From positions 53,772,568-53,836,567 of the forward strand of contig CM030366.1 of NCBI GenBank assembly GCA_017893485.1: 64,000 nucleotides of DNA, written 5' to 3'. The notes beneath the pieces were generated by a model. That model saw only the letters and a program-made list of their open reading frames with translations, ran no database searches and was not told the DNA's origin. The stretch comes from Hemerocallis citrina. Its lineage: Eukaryota; Streptophyta; Magnoliopsida; Asparagales; Asphodelaceae. The translations under genes and the position numbers were made by a program. Below, in pieces: positions 1 through 12,400 of this stretch; positions within the stretch are counted from its first letter, which is position 1, and every line of letters begins with the position of its first letter.

Positions 1-159
1 TATTTTTCTTTAGCAATGACTATTTGACATTAGAATTAATTCACACACAAACATACACATATGTATATGAAAAGTACATATGTAATATGTATAAACTAGG
101 TTTACCCGTGAACACGTACCTACGGCATGTCTTCGTGAACGATGCAGCATATGAAAAGC
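1..159. repeat. Flank with repeat fragment shared with 56719-56772
   Basis: AT-rich flank to the left of the large Tat-type element. From about 104 the sequence ctaggtttacccgtgaacac and the following 35 bases closely match a stretch at 56719-56772, which follows a CA microsatellite there. It is therefore a dispersed repeat end of unknown class. No gene is visible. Confidence 0.5.
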
Positions 160-164
160 CCTGT

Positions 165-616
165 TGATGTTGCTGTTTTAGGGTGTGGGAACAACAGATG
201 ATGAGTTCGAATTTTAGGGGGAAAGGGTAGATTCGATCTGGTATGAGATTGGAGAAGTGGATCTGTCGGTGGTTGCTCTAGATTGTTGGTCGCCAGACAC
301 CTGCACAAAGTCCAGAAACATCGAGAGTATTCTCGGTGGCGGACCTCTCCGACGGTCAAGTCAGTGGCTAGAGGATAAGAAATGAGATCTGGGGTTTTGT
401 AAGCTAAAAGCTCATTACCTGGTCACATTGGAGATGGTATGTTATTTATAGACAGAGAGAGGGAACCCTAATGGGCCAAGTTGACCCCTCTCTGTGGGCC
501 GGATGAGAGTATAGAGCTGGTTGGTGGCCCAGGGAGCATGCAGGTCTACTCTGGTGGGTTTCAAGATCTTGATGAGATCAAACGGCTCATATGAAGCTAG
601 ATTTTTACCTACATCA
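165..616 (-). repeat. 3' LTR of the outer Tat-type element
   Basis: 452 bp, clearly homologous to 40815-41280; both end at a shared ctagatttttacctacatca. A TATA-like gttatttata at 441-450 (read on the minus strand) sits where the promoter of the other LTR lies. Confidence 0.85.
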
Positions 617-632
617 TAGGCCCCCCACTCCG
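617..632 (-). promoter_or_regulatory. Polypurine tract of the outer element
   Basis: On the minus strand this reads as a G-rich purine run (core GAGTGGGGGG) directly before the 3' LTR, where plus-strand DNA priming would occur. Confidence 0.6.
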
Positions 633-817
633 AGAGGGTTGGGTGTTTTAGCCGTCGAGGAGTAGTTCAATCTCGTGGGAAGAATTAGCGACAGTATGAA
701 ACGGGGATGCTATCACTCTGAGCATCATGTCCCAGATCACACTGGGTGAGGTTAACACCAAGCGCCGAGCCCCATTGCTCGACCTCGTTGCGGTTCGAGG
801 ATGATGTCGAACGTCAA

Positions 818-1330
818 TCATAAAAGACCTTGTGGATAGCGTGAAGTCAATGCCAAGCGTCGAGCAAAAGCGAGGTTGTAGGAGACCTGTGGGCAGCTCG
901 AAGTCTCTGTTGAGCGCCGAGCGTAGCAAGGTTGTAGGAAACCTGGTGGATGCTTGAAGTCACTTCCGAGCGCCGAGCGTAGTAAGGCTGTAGGAAACCT
1001 TGTGGGTGGCTCGAAGTCACTGCCGAGCACCGAGCAAGCGAGAGCAAGGTTGTAGGAGACCTGATGGGCAGCTCGAAGTCACTGCCGAGCGACGAGCATA
1101 CCAAGGTTGTAGGAAACCAGGTGGGTGGCTCGAAGTCACTGCCAAGCACCGAGCATAGCGAGGCTGTAGGAAACCTGGTTGGTGGCTCGAAGTCAGTATC
1201 GGGCACCGAGTGATAGCAAGGTTGCGGGAAACTTGGTGGGTGGCTTGAAGTCACTGCAGAGCGTCGGATGATAGCAAGGCTGTAGAAAACCTTGCGAGTG
1301 GCTCGAAGTCACCGTCGAGCATCGATTCAC
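818..1330. repeat. 58-bp minisatellite, left array
   Basis: About eight head-to-tail copies of a 57-58 bp unit with the cores ttgtaggaaacctgg, ctcgaagtcactgcc and gagcgccgagc. Copies differ by a few substitutions. It lies between the 3' LTR and the antisense gene of the outer element. It is related in sequence and orientation to the second array at 20880-21181 and 35819-36000. Short ORFs across it are products of the repetition, not genes. Confidence 0.9.
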
Positions 1331-1507
1331 ACTTGGAGATTTTTTTAGAACCAGGTTGTGCTTATAGTGGCCACAAGAAAGACGTGTGCTGCACGTGACT
1401 CGGCTGGCATCATGGTTTAAGAAATCAAGGAGTCTTTATGTTATCCACCATTGGATCAAATTGGATGGTCAAGATTGGTTGTCGGAATAGAGGCGTCTCT
1501 GAGTCGT

Positions 1508-1516
1508 TTATATATA
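1508..1516 (+). promoter_or_regulatory. TATA box of the antisense gene
   Basis: tttatatatactcc is followed by a CT-rich initiator-like stretch (1515-1600), then by the antisense coding region. It points away from the LTR promoters, so the antisense unit seems to have its own promoter. Confidence 0.55.
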
Positions 1517-3198
1517 CTCCCCTTCCCCTCTCTCATTCTCCTATTTACTTTCTCTCACATGCTCCAGAGTTTCTCTCTCTAGTTTCTGTTCCGGCACCGG
1601 TGACTAGCTTTCCGGCTTTTTTTTCGGTAACCAGGTTAGTATTTTATATTATGTTGAGGGTTCGGTCCAGTTCTTCCGCTTCCACGTCTGGCTGAGGCGA
1701 CAGCGGTTCTTCTTCTGAATCTACATCCTGAGAAGAAATTCAGGAAGTCTACATGGTCAAGCCTATCCGAAGCCGAAGACCATTTGTGGTGGAATTGAGT
1801 GACTCGGATGAGGAGGCCGAATTGATGGTAGTGGACGGCGGCGGTGAGGGTGAACCAGTAGATGTGGATGAAGGCTAGGAGGAGGAGATGGAGGAAGTGG
1901 AGCTAAATTGGGATTTGGGGGAGGAGAACGTGTAGCGTCCCGAATTTCCAATATAATATCTTAGAAATACGTGACACAATTCCCAGCATCAACTTCAATT
2001 GCAATAGTACACATAGTCAAAAACACAGATAATTTTTATTTCCAAACTTTTTATTACAACAATCATTACAAATACAGCGAAATACAAAACACCTTGAATT
2101 ACAAACTTTCTTTTTACAACACTTCTTTTACAAAATTTACACAAAAGCGCTATTACATCAATTTATCTCAAGCATCCAAACCCCAAGCTCTAAGCAACAA
2201 CAACCTGTAAAACATGAGGCTAGAGATAATCCCTAACCCCCAAAACTAAAGGGGTCAGCCTATAAAGGTGTGAGTGACATAAAAACAAAACAACATAATT
2301 AAATCATAAAACATAGAGTCATCCACAACATGTATCATCAGCAAGAATAAAGGGATGAGAAATAACAAATAAGTAAAGCATGAAAACATCAAGGAATATA
2401 AGGTAGTAAATAGTAAAACATGAAAACATCAAGTGAATCTAGATTAAGTGTCAAGTGTAGGAAAAACAGGAAAATACAAGCATAAAACCAAGTCAAGAAA
2501 ACACAAGCTCTATATGCTGACTCTCTAATGCGTACTTATCGGATTCTATGCATTCCATAGTACATAGGTCTGGTGCAAGCCCTTAGCGATCTCCACTTTA
2601 TAGGGGTGACCCCTCGTTATGCAACTAATCCTACTACGGTGATGGAAAACAAGATCCAGAATACTCCGCGAATAGGCACCACAGCCCTCGATGCGCAAGC
2701 ATCATGTAAGATAGCTCAAAAACAACTAGAGAATCATCTCCCAAACCCCGTGTACCCCACGAATAGGCTTGCAAGGCCCTCGACGTGCAGATACACCAGG
2801 TACATTCCGTGAATAGGTCTGTCAACCCTCAACACGCGAATGCACCCTGCATGCTCCGTGAATAGGCCTGCAGACTCTCGACACGCGAACACACAAATGT
2901 CCTCTCGAGACATAACAACAAATAGTCCTGGAACGCATCCGTTGGACTAACAAAACCATGATCCCATACTTACGTTTCCCAAGTTCCATCACATCTCCAC
3001 TAGTTCCTGTCCTTAAGTTGGTTATTATTAAAACACAAAATCCCCATCTCTAGAGTTAGTGTATCCTGCTGGACTTAAATACTCAACAACAACCAAACCA
3101 AGACCCCCCAGGTCTAACTCAACAAATCTCAACTAACGGTTCCAGGACTCCTACTCAACTACTAGAGATCTCAACAAGACCAAAACTCACTAATCCAT

Positions 3199-6100
3199 TG
3201 TCACGCCCCGCTTCCCAAAAATATGGAATACGAGCACGTGACGAAGCCCAGCGAATGATTTTTACATCATCCATAAGCTGTAGGATCGACCCAGCATCAT
3301 AACGAGAATATAACCAGATTTATATATAACCAAGCATGCATGAATAACTTATTAAGCAACAGAAACAATTTAAACAAATAATAATATTCAAATAGTTTCC
3401 ATGTCTGGATCAAGTGTAAACTCGAAAACAAGTCTTAAACAGCGGAAGAAATGAATACCTTAAGAAAAGCAATTATTCAAACAAGTCTTTGCTCCAAGCG
3501 AAACCTGAAATATCTGCTCGCCAATTCCAGCAGGTTGCTTGTCCCAAAGTCTGCTTAATAAACATAAACAGGGAAACAAAGGGAAAACAAGGGAAAATGC
3601 CCTTAGTGCAAGCTAGGGCCACAAATAGTAAAAGCAAGTACAAGAAAGGGGAAAACAAGAATTGGAATCAAGAATAGGCAGAGTTATAACAAGTAATGAA
3701 CAAAATTCAGGGACTATCTAGCAAGAGGGAAACATCTTAATAACTAGATTGGATAACAACTGCTAGTGGTGAAACACATGTCAGGTACACCTATAAGGGT
3801 AATTAATATCAAGTGTCAAACTCAAGTCTAGTGTCATATGTTATTTTGAATGTCAGGTCTCAAATGTCTAGTCATCAAGTCCAAGTGTCAAGTTATCTAG
3901 CTCAAGTTTCTCAAGTCCAAGTCTAGTTCAAGTTATCGAGTCCAAGTTATCAAGTTCAAGTCTAGTGGTGAGTTACTAGCTAGGTAGCACGACATGCATC
4001 CATTCTTTTACTACATGGTTGCTACAGTCAAGCACTTTCGTTTAGATCTAGTAATGGATTTTATAGGGCGGCGTACTCAGGTATCAAGTATCAAGCAAGC
4101 CTTGGTTCATGAATCGAAAATTAATTAACAAGTTCACGAAGCAAGTTCGCGAATCCACAAGCAAGTTCAAGAACCGCACAATGGGTTCAAGAATCAAACA
4201 AGTTCATGAGCCGAGTAACCGACTCCATGAATCAAACAAGATACAACAAGTTCATGAACCAAGTATTGGGAAACACGGGCCCCCTTCCGAGTACACGTAT
4301 CTATATTGTCCACTCTATAATCTTTCCCAAACCCCGGCTTGTTATTGTTATTAACTCTTATCAAGCAAGCACACCTAAGTAAATGTTGTAAATTAATTCT
4401 AGAAAAATTTAGGGATGCCCTAGATGATGTCCAGCAGCTACACACAAAATTTGGGGTCAAACGCACGCTGTTTGTACAGCTAAAATAATTCGCAAAGTCA
4501 ATATATACAGCAGTTTTTACAAAACTGCGCCTACTGACACAGCTGCAGTATAACAGCCATATCTCCTAGACCGTAACTCCAAATTCAATCATTCTGGAGT
4601 CTATCGACATCTACACATCCTGATCTACGTTTCATATTTAGGGCTCGGGTCCAAATTCTAAAGATAAGAGGGTCGAAACCGCAAAAGAAAATCCAGACAG
4701 CAACATAGGGAAATAATTCACTAATGTAGATTTCATAGAATTATGTAATTTGGTGTCTAAAATCATTATGTGGCACAAATACATGGTAATGGGAATCAAA
4801 CAGCGAATAATAATATTTTCCAAGTCATAATAATCACAAATTGCCAAAACACTAAATTTATATGCGTCTACAATTTCTAGGGGTCCTTAATTCATATGTC
4901 CATGTGATTCGCAAGTTCAAGGAGATAAAAGAGTCCAATTGAATTATTATTTAATACGAGGAAGTTTTGTGACTCTTAGATTGGTGAGTTTGAAGGTTCA
5001 AATTGTTTTACTATGATATTTCAAAGGAGAGTCACAAACTAACTACATGTGGTATTTCAAGGAGACTTGTACTAGGACAATAAGATGTACAAGGTTACTT
5101 GCCTTAGAGGAGAAGGCGATGAATCCGACGGATGACGGGAACGGTCCCAAAGACACGGCGACGATCGAGCGAACGGTCACGATAATCACGATCGGGCACG
5201 GATCTCGATGATGATCACGATCAAGATGAAGATCCAGCGAATCCATCGGTCAAGATCGGAAATGAAACATATGAGAATTAGAAGGGAACCAAAATATATC
5301 GTGATTGACAATTGATGAATAAGAACCAAAGTAGATCAAATGTTTGCTCACCAAGAAAGGACGAACGAGACGATCCAAGATCACTTGATGAAGATCATGA
5401 AGATCCGACGGCCCATAATCAAAGTGATCAACAAGATGATGGATACCATGATCAAGATGATGATCAACGGCCCACGATCAAGGTGTTCATGATCCGATCG
5501 AATGGACGGCCCAGAACGCTCTGATTGAGATCAAGTCGATCGGACGGTTGAGATGTGATCGGATGGCTGGATCTGCTTAGATCTGAGTTGGGGGTCACGA
5601 TCGGATGGATGGCTGAGATCCGATCTGGCTGAAAGATCAGATCTGATCAAGATCAGATCTTGATCAAATCCAACGGCTGAGATTTAATTCCCACTCCTTC
5701 TTCTTCCTTCTTTTACCAAAACAGAGAGTGGGAGAGTGCTGCAGTGCCGGCGGGGCGCGACGCAGGGGAAGTTGCACGGTGACGCTCGGCCATGGACGGC
5801 GAGGCGGCGGGGCTCGACTGTCGGTAGTGGCAGACCAGTCGACGGTGGTTGCTGGCTGTGCAGGCGTCGCTGTGGACGGCGCACTGCAGGGTTCGCTGGT
5901 GCTGGCGATTGCTTGGTGTGTGCTGCGGCAGAACGGTGAGCAAGCGGCGGCCAGGGGCTCGCCGGCGATGCGCTGGACGGCACACAGGGCAGATGGTCGG
6001 GATGCGCGTTGGGGAGACAGTGCGCTGCAGGGTGGCGCGCGCACGGAAGGACGAAAACGCGACCAGGGAAGCATGCTCGCGATCGCGCGGTGTAGGGCTG

Positions 6101-6824
6101 GCGACCATGGCTATCGCCGGAGAGCAAGGAGGGAGGGGGGTCACTGGCAGCGCGGGTTGGAGGTGGAGGTTGGCGGCGAACGGGGTAAGGGAGAGAGATG
6201 AAGAAGATGAAGAGGTGGGGAAGATGTGCACAGGGTATATGGGCTGGCGGCTAGGGTGATTAGTAGTAGTAGGGTTTTTATAATGGGTTATTGGGTTTGG
6301 GTGATAGGGTAGGATCCAATAGGAACTCATCGGATATGGGTTTCATTAATGGGTTGGGGAAAATAGAATGGGTTTTAAAACCAAATAAGAAAAGTATACA
6401 GCTAGAGAAAAATAAATAAATAAATAGATCAATAATAATATAGTACCCAAATAAATAAATTTTTGTGCATCAAATTAATACTCAAATTATACTAAGCGCA
6501 ATAGAAGAAGATCTTTAATTCAATAATCAAGATTAGTAATATTAATAACAACAATAACAATTTTGACATACATATCAAAAATGAGATTTGAGACAACCAA
6601 GTTCATAAAAATCCAAATAGTATTAAAATAAGGTACAAGTAGCCGATCACTTAGAAAATAAATATTAAAGCTGGAATATACTGTTATTCGAAGAAAATAC
6701 AATTTCCGGTTCGAAAAGATTTTAATAGAAAACCCAATTCGAGTTTAAAATAATACTGAATTTATAATAAATCAAAATACGTAATTTATTCACAAAATAC
6801 GTATTTAGGAAAACAGGGATTACA
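3199..6824 (-). repeat. LARD left LTR (3' LTR)
   Basis: 3626 bp, starting tgtcacgccccg and ending gggattaca. Read on the minus strand it has a TATA-like TTATAAAAACC (6273-6283). A GC-rich leader follows (about 5700-6200), then a GATC-dense tract (about 5100-5660) and CAAGT-rich tracts (3800-4270). The long ORFs seen in several frames of the GC-rich part look like compositional artefacts. Confidence 0.93.
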
Positions 6825-6838
6825 AATCCTACCCACCT
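6825..6838 (-). promoter_or_regulatory. LARD polypurine tract
   Basis: Minus-strand AGGTGGGTAGGATT directly precedes the 3' LTR. The same sequence stands next to the chromovirus 3' LTR at 24291-24304. Confidence 0.7.
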
Positions 6839-7624
6839 TACACAAAAATTTCGTCCTCGAAATTTGCTTAGGCGGTACATAGGACAGGATAAAGTAACTT
6901 AGGGTCGGTTAATAAACAAGGGGTCCAAGGAGAAGTCAACTTGGTGGTAACACCAAAACAAGAAGGGAGTGGTTAACAACGAGGTCAAATGAATGGCATG
7001 AAAGAGAATAACAGTATCTAAAGGATCTAAATAACACAAGATAATAAATACGATGAAGGAGTAGGCAGAACTGAAACCAAGGAGATGGGAGACAGGAAAG
7101 GATTGAATCCAATAATGAATGAGTATGTGATGGCAGGAGGGAAAGCAAGTAGGAAATAACCGGTATCAAAAACGAAGAAGAACACTGAACACCACAAAAC
7201 TTGCAAGATAACAAGGCAAGGAGGTGAACGAATAGAAAGAGCTGGAATTGAAGAAGGGAGCGACAAGGGAAAGATGCACCACGCAATGAGTCAATGGACG
7301 AGAACAAAAGCAAGAGGTAGGGGACAGCAAATGGTGCAGGGAATGGAACAAAACACAATACAAGAAAGGAGAAACAACAACATGATCCTGGTCCTGTGGG
7401 TTATGGGCCCACCGCGCTTCCGCTGCGCCACTCTGATGGTGGCGTTCCAAGCCCCAGACATGTCGTTGTAGACAACGCGACATCAAGCGACGATCCGAGC
7501 AGGAAGAAGGGAATGGGACGCCAAGATCAAAGAGAGTATGGCTCCAAATAGAGATAGACAATAATGAAAAAGGGATATAAGGCTTAAGCTTCAATTTTCA
7601 TAACTAAAAGATAGAATACATATC

Positions 7625-8670
7625 AAAACTAATGGCTTTTAACAGAAATAATAACACAATAAATATCAATAATAATATCATTAGTAACGGATCAATAACA
7701 ATAATAAAAAAAAACAATGGTAATAATAAAATTAGTAATAATAGTAACAAAAATAATAATAATAACGATAATAATAACAGAAATAAAAATCGTCATAATC
7801 ATACAGGTAATAATAATATGATGAAATAAAAATATCAACAATACTAATAATAACGATAATACATACATGACAAAGTAGAATTCAACACATTCATGAAAAT
7901 AATGCAATAATAATAATAATAGCATTAAAAATAATATCAATAATGATAATAATAATATAACAATAGCAAAAATAACAATGATATCAATAAAGCAACAGTA
8001 ATAATAATAAAAATAATAACAGTAATAAAGGTGATGAAAACGATAATAATAACATCAATTGAAATGACAGTAATATTAATAATACCAATAATAACGAAAA
8101 TATTCTTTTACCATCAGTTTCATTATATAAGTAACGAGTCTTGAAATATCAATTAACAATAGGTAGAAAATCTTGCCTCCTTAACATCAAGTTGCATATT
8201 TGCCTTCACGACATCAGGTTTCAAATTGCCATCCAAATATTCGGCTGCACATTTTGCCTCGCCGATATCGAGTTGCAATTTGCCTCCATTGACATCGAGT
8301 TGCATATTTGCTATCTCGACATTAGGTTGCACCGAAGTAGTGAAATGTATGTAAAATCGAGCATGCTCAGGTTCAAAACAAATTAATAATAATAATAATT
8401 GTAACGATAAAAATAATAATACTAATAATAAAATAATAACAAAATACCGACACTAATAACAATACGAATAACAATGATAAGAACAATGAAAAAATAATAA
8501 TAACAGTAATCGCTAAAGAAATGATAACAATAATAACAATATTAACAATAATAATAAAATAATGAAAATAACAATAAGAATATCAATGGTCGTAACAACA
8601 ACAATAATACTAGTAATGATAATGAAAATAATAGCAATAATTAATAATAGTAGTAATAACAGCATTATAC
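7625..8670. repeat. AAT/AAC trinucleotide-rich tract with a 27-bp tandem repeat
   Basis: Degenerate runs of aat, aac and gat triplets fill 7625-8115 and 8383-8670. Between them (8187-8335) lie about five imperfect 27-bp units with the core gttgcatatttgcc...gacatcga. Confidence 0.85.
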
Positions 8671-9424
8671 AACAAAATAAGAATTGTCTTATCAAAATAG
8701 TCCGGTAAAAATATATAGTCAATCAAAAGTGAAAAGTGAAGTTAAAATACACCACTGTTCGGAAAAACAAATTCTTTATTAAGAAACATTTTTTTTTTAT
8801 ATAGGAGATCGAAAATAAATATAACAATTAATAATCGAAACATAGAAGGTATTCGGAAAAATAATTATAAAGAGAAAAATAAGTAGGAGAAAAATGAAGC
8901 TACATCCAATAAGAAGTTAAAGAGAATGATGACTAGAAGGGACGAAAGAAAATTAAGGAATTGAATACGAAGGAAGTGGGACGAGGGGCAAAATCGGAAT
9001 TGAAGAGAATATAGCGGGAAAAAAAATAACCAACATGATACTCAATATGAATCAACAAATGAAAATGAATGCAAGGCAGGGAAAGCAATGAACGACACAC
9101 GAGCTGAAATAAGAAGGGATCAACGAGGCAAGCAGAAGATAAGAGATTGCTTGCACCGGAATCAAAAGAATATGGGTACGGAAAAATAAACTTGTACCCA
9201 ATAAGAAATCAACAAATCAGGAGGACCGCAAGAGATGGAAGGAATCAATGAATCAAAGAAGTGAATACAAAGGGATCAAAATGGATGGAATAAGACTTGT
9301 GTCCAGATCGAGTTGACTATTAAATTATTCATGTGGTTGCATGGCCTGTTTAATGTTGAGTTAATCCTGACTGAGTCAAGCCTGTATAATGTATTAGTCA
9401 AACTAACACATTAGCCAAACCTGA

Positions 9425-9436
9425 GCTCTGATACCA
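9425..9436 (-). promoter_or_regulatory. LARD primer-binding site (tRNA-iMet)
   Basis: On the minus strand TGGTATCAGAGC, the usual complement of the 3' end of plant initiator tRNA-Met, lies 10 nt inside the 5' LTR boundary at 9447. This fixes the orientation of the element. Confidence 0.9.
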
Positions 9437-9446
9437 CTAAAAACCT

Positions 9447-12400
9447 TGTCACGCCCCGCTTCCCAAAAATATGGAATACGAGCACGTGACGAAGCCCAGC
9501 GAATGATTTTTACATCATCCATAAGTTGTAGGATCGACCCAGCATCATAACGAGAATATAACCAGATTTATATATAACCAAGCATGCATGAATAACTTAT
9601 TAAGCAACAGAAACAATTTAAACAAATAATAATATTCAAATAGTTTCCATGTCTGGATCAAGTGTAAACTCGAAAACAAGTCTTAAACAGCGGAAGAAAT
9701 GAATACCTTAAGAAAAGCAATTATTCAAACAAGTCTTTGCTCCAAGCGAAACCTGAAATATCTGCTCGCCAATTCCAGCAGGTTGCTTGTCCCAAAGTCT
9801 GCTTAATAAACATAAACAGGGAAACAAAGGGAAAACAAGGGAAAATGCCCTTAGTGCAAGCTAGGGCCACAAATAGTAAAAGCAAGTACAAGAAAGGGGA
9901 AAACAAGAATTGGAATCAAGAATAGGCAGAGTTATAACAAGTAATGAACAAAATTCAGGGACTATCTAGCAAGAGGGAAACATCTTAATAACTAGATTGG
10001 ATAACAACTGCTAGTGGTGAAACACATGTCAGGTACACCTATAAGGGTAATTAATATCAAGTGTCAAACTCAAGTCTAGTGTCATATGTTATTTTGAATG
10101 TCAGGTCTCAAATGTCTAGTCATCAAGTCCAAGTGTCAAGTTATCTAGCTCAAGTTTCTCAAGTCCAAGTCTAGTTCAAGTTATCGAGTCCAAGTTATCA
10201 AGTTCAAGTCTAGTGGTGAGTTACTAGCTAGGTAGCACGACATGCATCCATTCTTTTACTACATGGTTGCTACAGTCAAGCACTTTCGTTTAGATCTAGT
10301 AATGGATTTTATAGGGCGGCGTACTCAGGTATCAAGTATCAAGCAAGCCTTGGTTCATGAATCGAAAATTAATTAACAAGTTCACGAAGCAAGTTCGCGA
10401 ATCCACAAGCAAGTTCAAGAACCGCACAATGGGTTCAAGAATCAAACAAGTTCATGAGCCGAGTAACCGACTCCATGAATCAAACAAGATACAACAAGTT
10501 CATGAACCAAGTATTGGGAAACACGGGCCCCCTTCCGAGTACACGTATCTATATTGTCCACTCTATAATCTTTCCCAAACCCCGGCTTGTTATTGTTATT
10601 AACTCTTATCAAGCAAGCACACCTAAGTAAATGTTGTAAATTAATTCTAGAAAAATTTAGGGATGCCCTAGATGATGTCCAGCAGCTACACACAAAATTT
10701 GGGGTCAAACGCACGCTGTTTGTACAGCTAAAATAATTCGCAAAGTCAATATATACAGCAGTTTTTACAAAACTGCGCCTACTGACACAGCTGCAGTATA
10801 ACAGCCATATCTCCTAGACCGTAACTCCAAATTCAATCATTCTGGAGTCTATCGACATCTACACATCCTGATCTACGTTTCATATTTAGGGCTCGGGTCC
10901 AAATTCTAAAGATAAGAGGGTCGAAACCGCAAAAGAAAATCCAGACAGCAACATAGGGAAATAATTCACTAATGTAGATTTCATAGAATTATGTAATTTG
11001 GTGTCTAAAATCATTATGTGGCACAAATACATGGTAATGGGAATCAAACAGCGAATAATAATATTTTCCAAGTCATAATAATCACAAATTGCCAAAACAC
11101 TAAATTTATATGCGTCTACAATTTCTAGGGGTCCTTAATTCATATGTCCATGTGATTCGCAAGTTCAAGGAGATAAAAGAGTCCAATTGAATTATTATTT
11201 AATACGAGGAAGTTTTGTGACTCTTAGATTGGTGAGTTTGAAGGTTCAAATTGTTTTACTATGATATTTCAAAGGAGAGTCACAAACTAACTACATGTGG
11301 TATTTCAAGGAGACTTGTACTAGGACAATAAGATGTACAAGGTTACTTGCCTTAGAGGAGAAGGCGATGAATCCGACGGATGACGGGAACGGTCCCAAAG
11401 ACACGGCGACGATCGAGCGAACGGTCACGATAATCACGATCGGGCACGGATCTCGATGATGATCACGATCAAGATGAAGATCCAGCGAATCCATCGGTCA
11501 AGATCGGAAATGAAACATATGAGAATTAGAAGGGAACCAAAATATATCGTGATTGACAATTGATGAATAAGAACCAAAGTAGATCAAATGTTTGCTCACC
11601 AAGAAAGGACGAACGAGACGATCCAAGATCACTTGATGAAGATCATGAAGATCCGACGGCCCATAATCAAAGTGATCAACAAGATGATGGATACCATGAT
11701 CAAGAGGATGATCAACGGCCCACGATCAAGGTGTTCATGATCCGATCGAATGGACGGCCCAGAACGCTCTGATTGAGATCAAGTCGATCGGACGGTTGAG
11801 ATGTGATCGGATGGCTGGATCTGCTTAGATCTGAGTTGGGGGTCACGATCGGATGGATGGCTGAGATCCGATCTGGCTGAAAGATCAGATCTGATCAAGA
11901 TCAGATCTTGATCAAATCCAACGGCTGAGATTTAATTCCCACTCCTTCTTCTTCCTTCTTTTACCAAAACAGAGAGTGGGAGAGTGCTGCAGTGCCGGCG
12001 GGGCGCGACGCAGGGGAAGTTGCACGGTGACGCTCGGCCATGGACGGCGAGGCGGCGGGGCTCGACTGTCGGTAGTGGCAGACCAGTCGACGGTGGTTGC
12101 TGGCTGTGCAGGCGTCGCTGTGGACGGCGCACTGCAGGGTTCGCTGGTGCTGGCGATTGCTTGGTGTGTGCTGCGGCAGAACGGTGAGCAAGCGGCGGCC
12201 AGGGGCTCGCCGGCGATGCGCTGGACGGCACACAGGGCAGATGGTCGGGATGCGCGTTGGGGAGACAGTGCGCTGCAGGGTGGCGCGCGCACGGAAGGAC
12301 GAAAACGCGACCAGGGAAGCATGCTCGCGATCGTGCGGTGTAGGGCTGGCGACCATGGCTATCGCCGGAGAGCAAGGAGGGAGGGGGGGTCACTGGCAGC

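Larger units (their letters stand above)
6825..9446 (-). other. LARD interior, non-coding
   Basis: This stretch contains, from left to right: the purine tract (6825-6838) and an 'aatttcgaggacgaaatt' tail like the end of chromovirus pol (about 6848-6866); a pyrimidine-rich stretch on the minus strand (7000-7600) with no convincing protein; long AAT-type trinucleotide tracts (7625-8115 and 8383-8670); a short 27-bp tandem repeat (8187-8335); an A-rich part without repeats (8750-9300); and the leader next to the primer site. No retroviral motif is visible in any frame. Confidence 0.8.

Noticed and set aside
648..1254. Repetitive proline/serine ORFs at the left end
   Set aside because: They are translations of the 58-bp minisatellite and are not conserved in frame between units.
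5664..6330. Long overlapping ORFs on both strands in the LARD LTR (up to about 205-215 codons)
   Set aside because: They lie in a GC-rich, low-stop block of an LTR, are present in several frames at once, show no known motif and change length with the 1-bp indel between LTRs.
6936..7594. Hydrophobic minus-strand ORFs in the LARD interior
   Set aside because: Pyrimidine-rich DNA gives Leu, Phe and Ser runs without any domain. No gag or pol motif is present.
7625..8670. CRISPR-like or other spaced repeat array
   Set aside because: The repeats are trinucleotide simple sequence and a degenerate 27-bp tandem repeat without unique spacers, in a plant genome.
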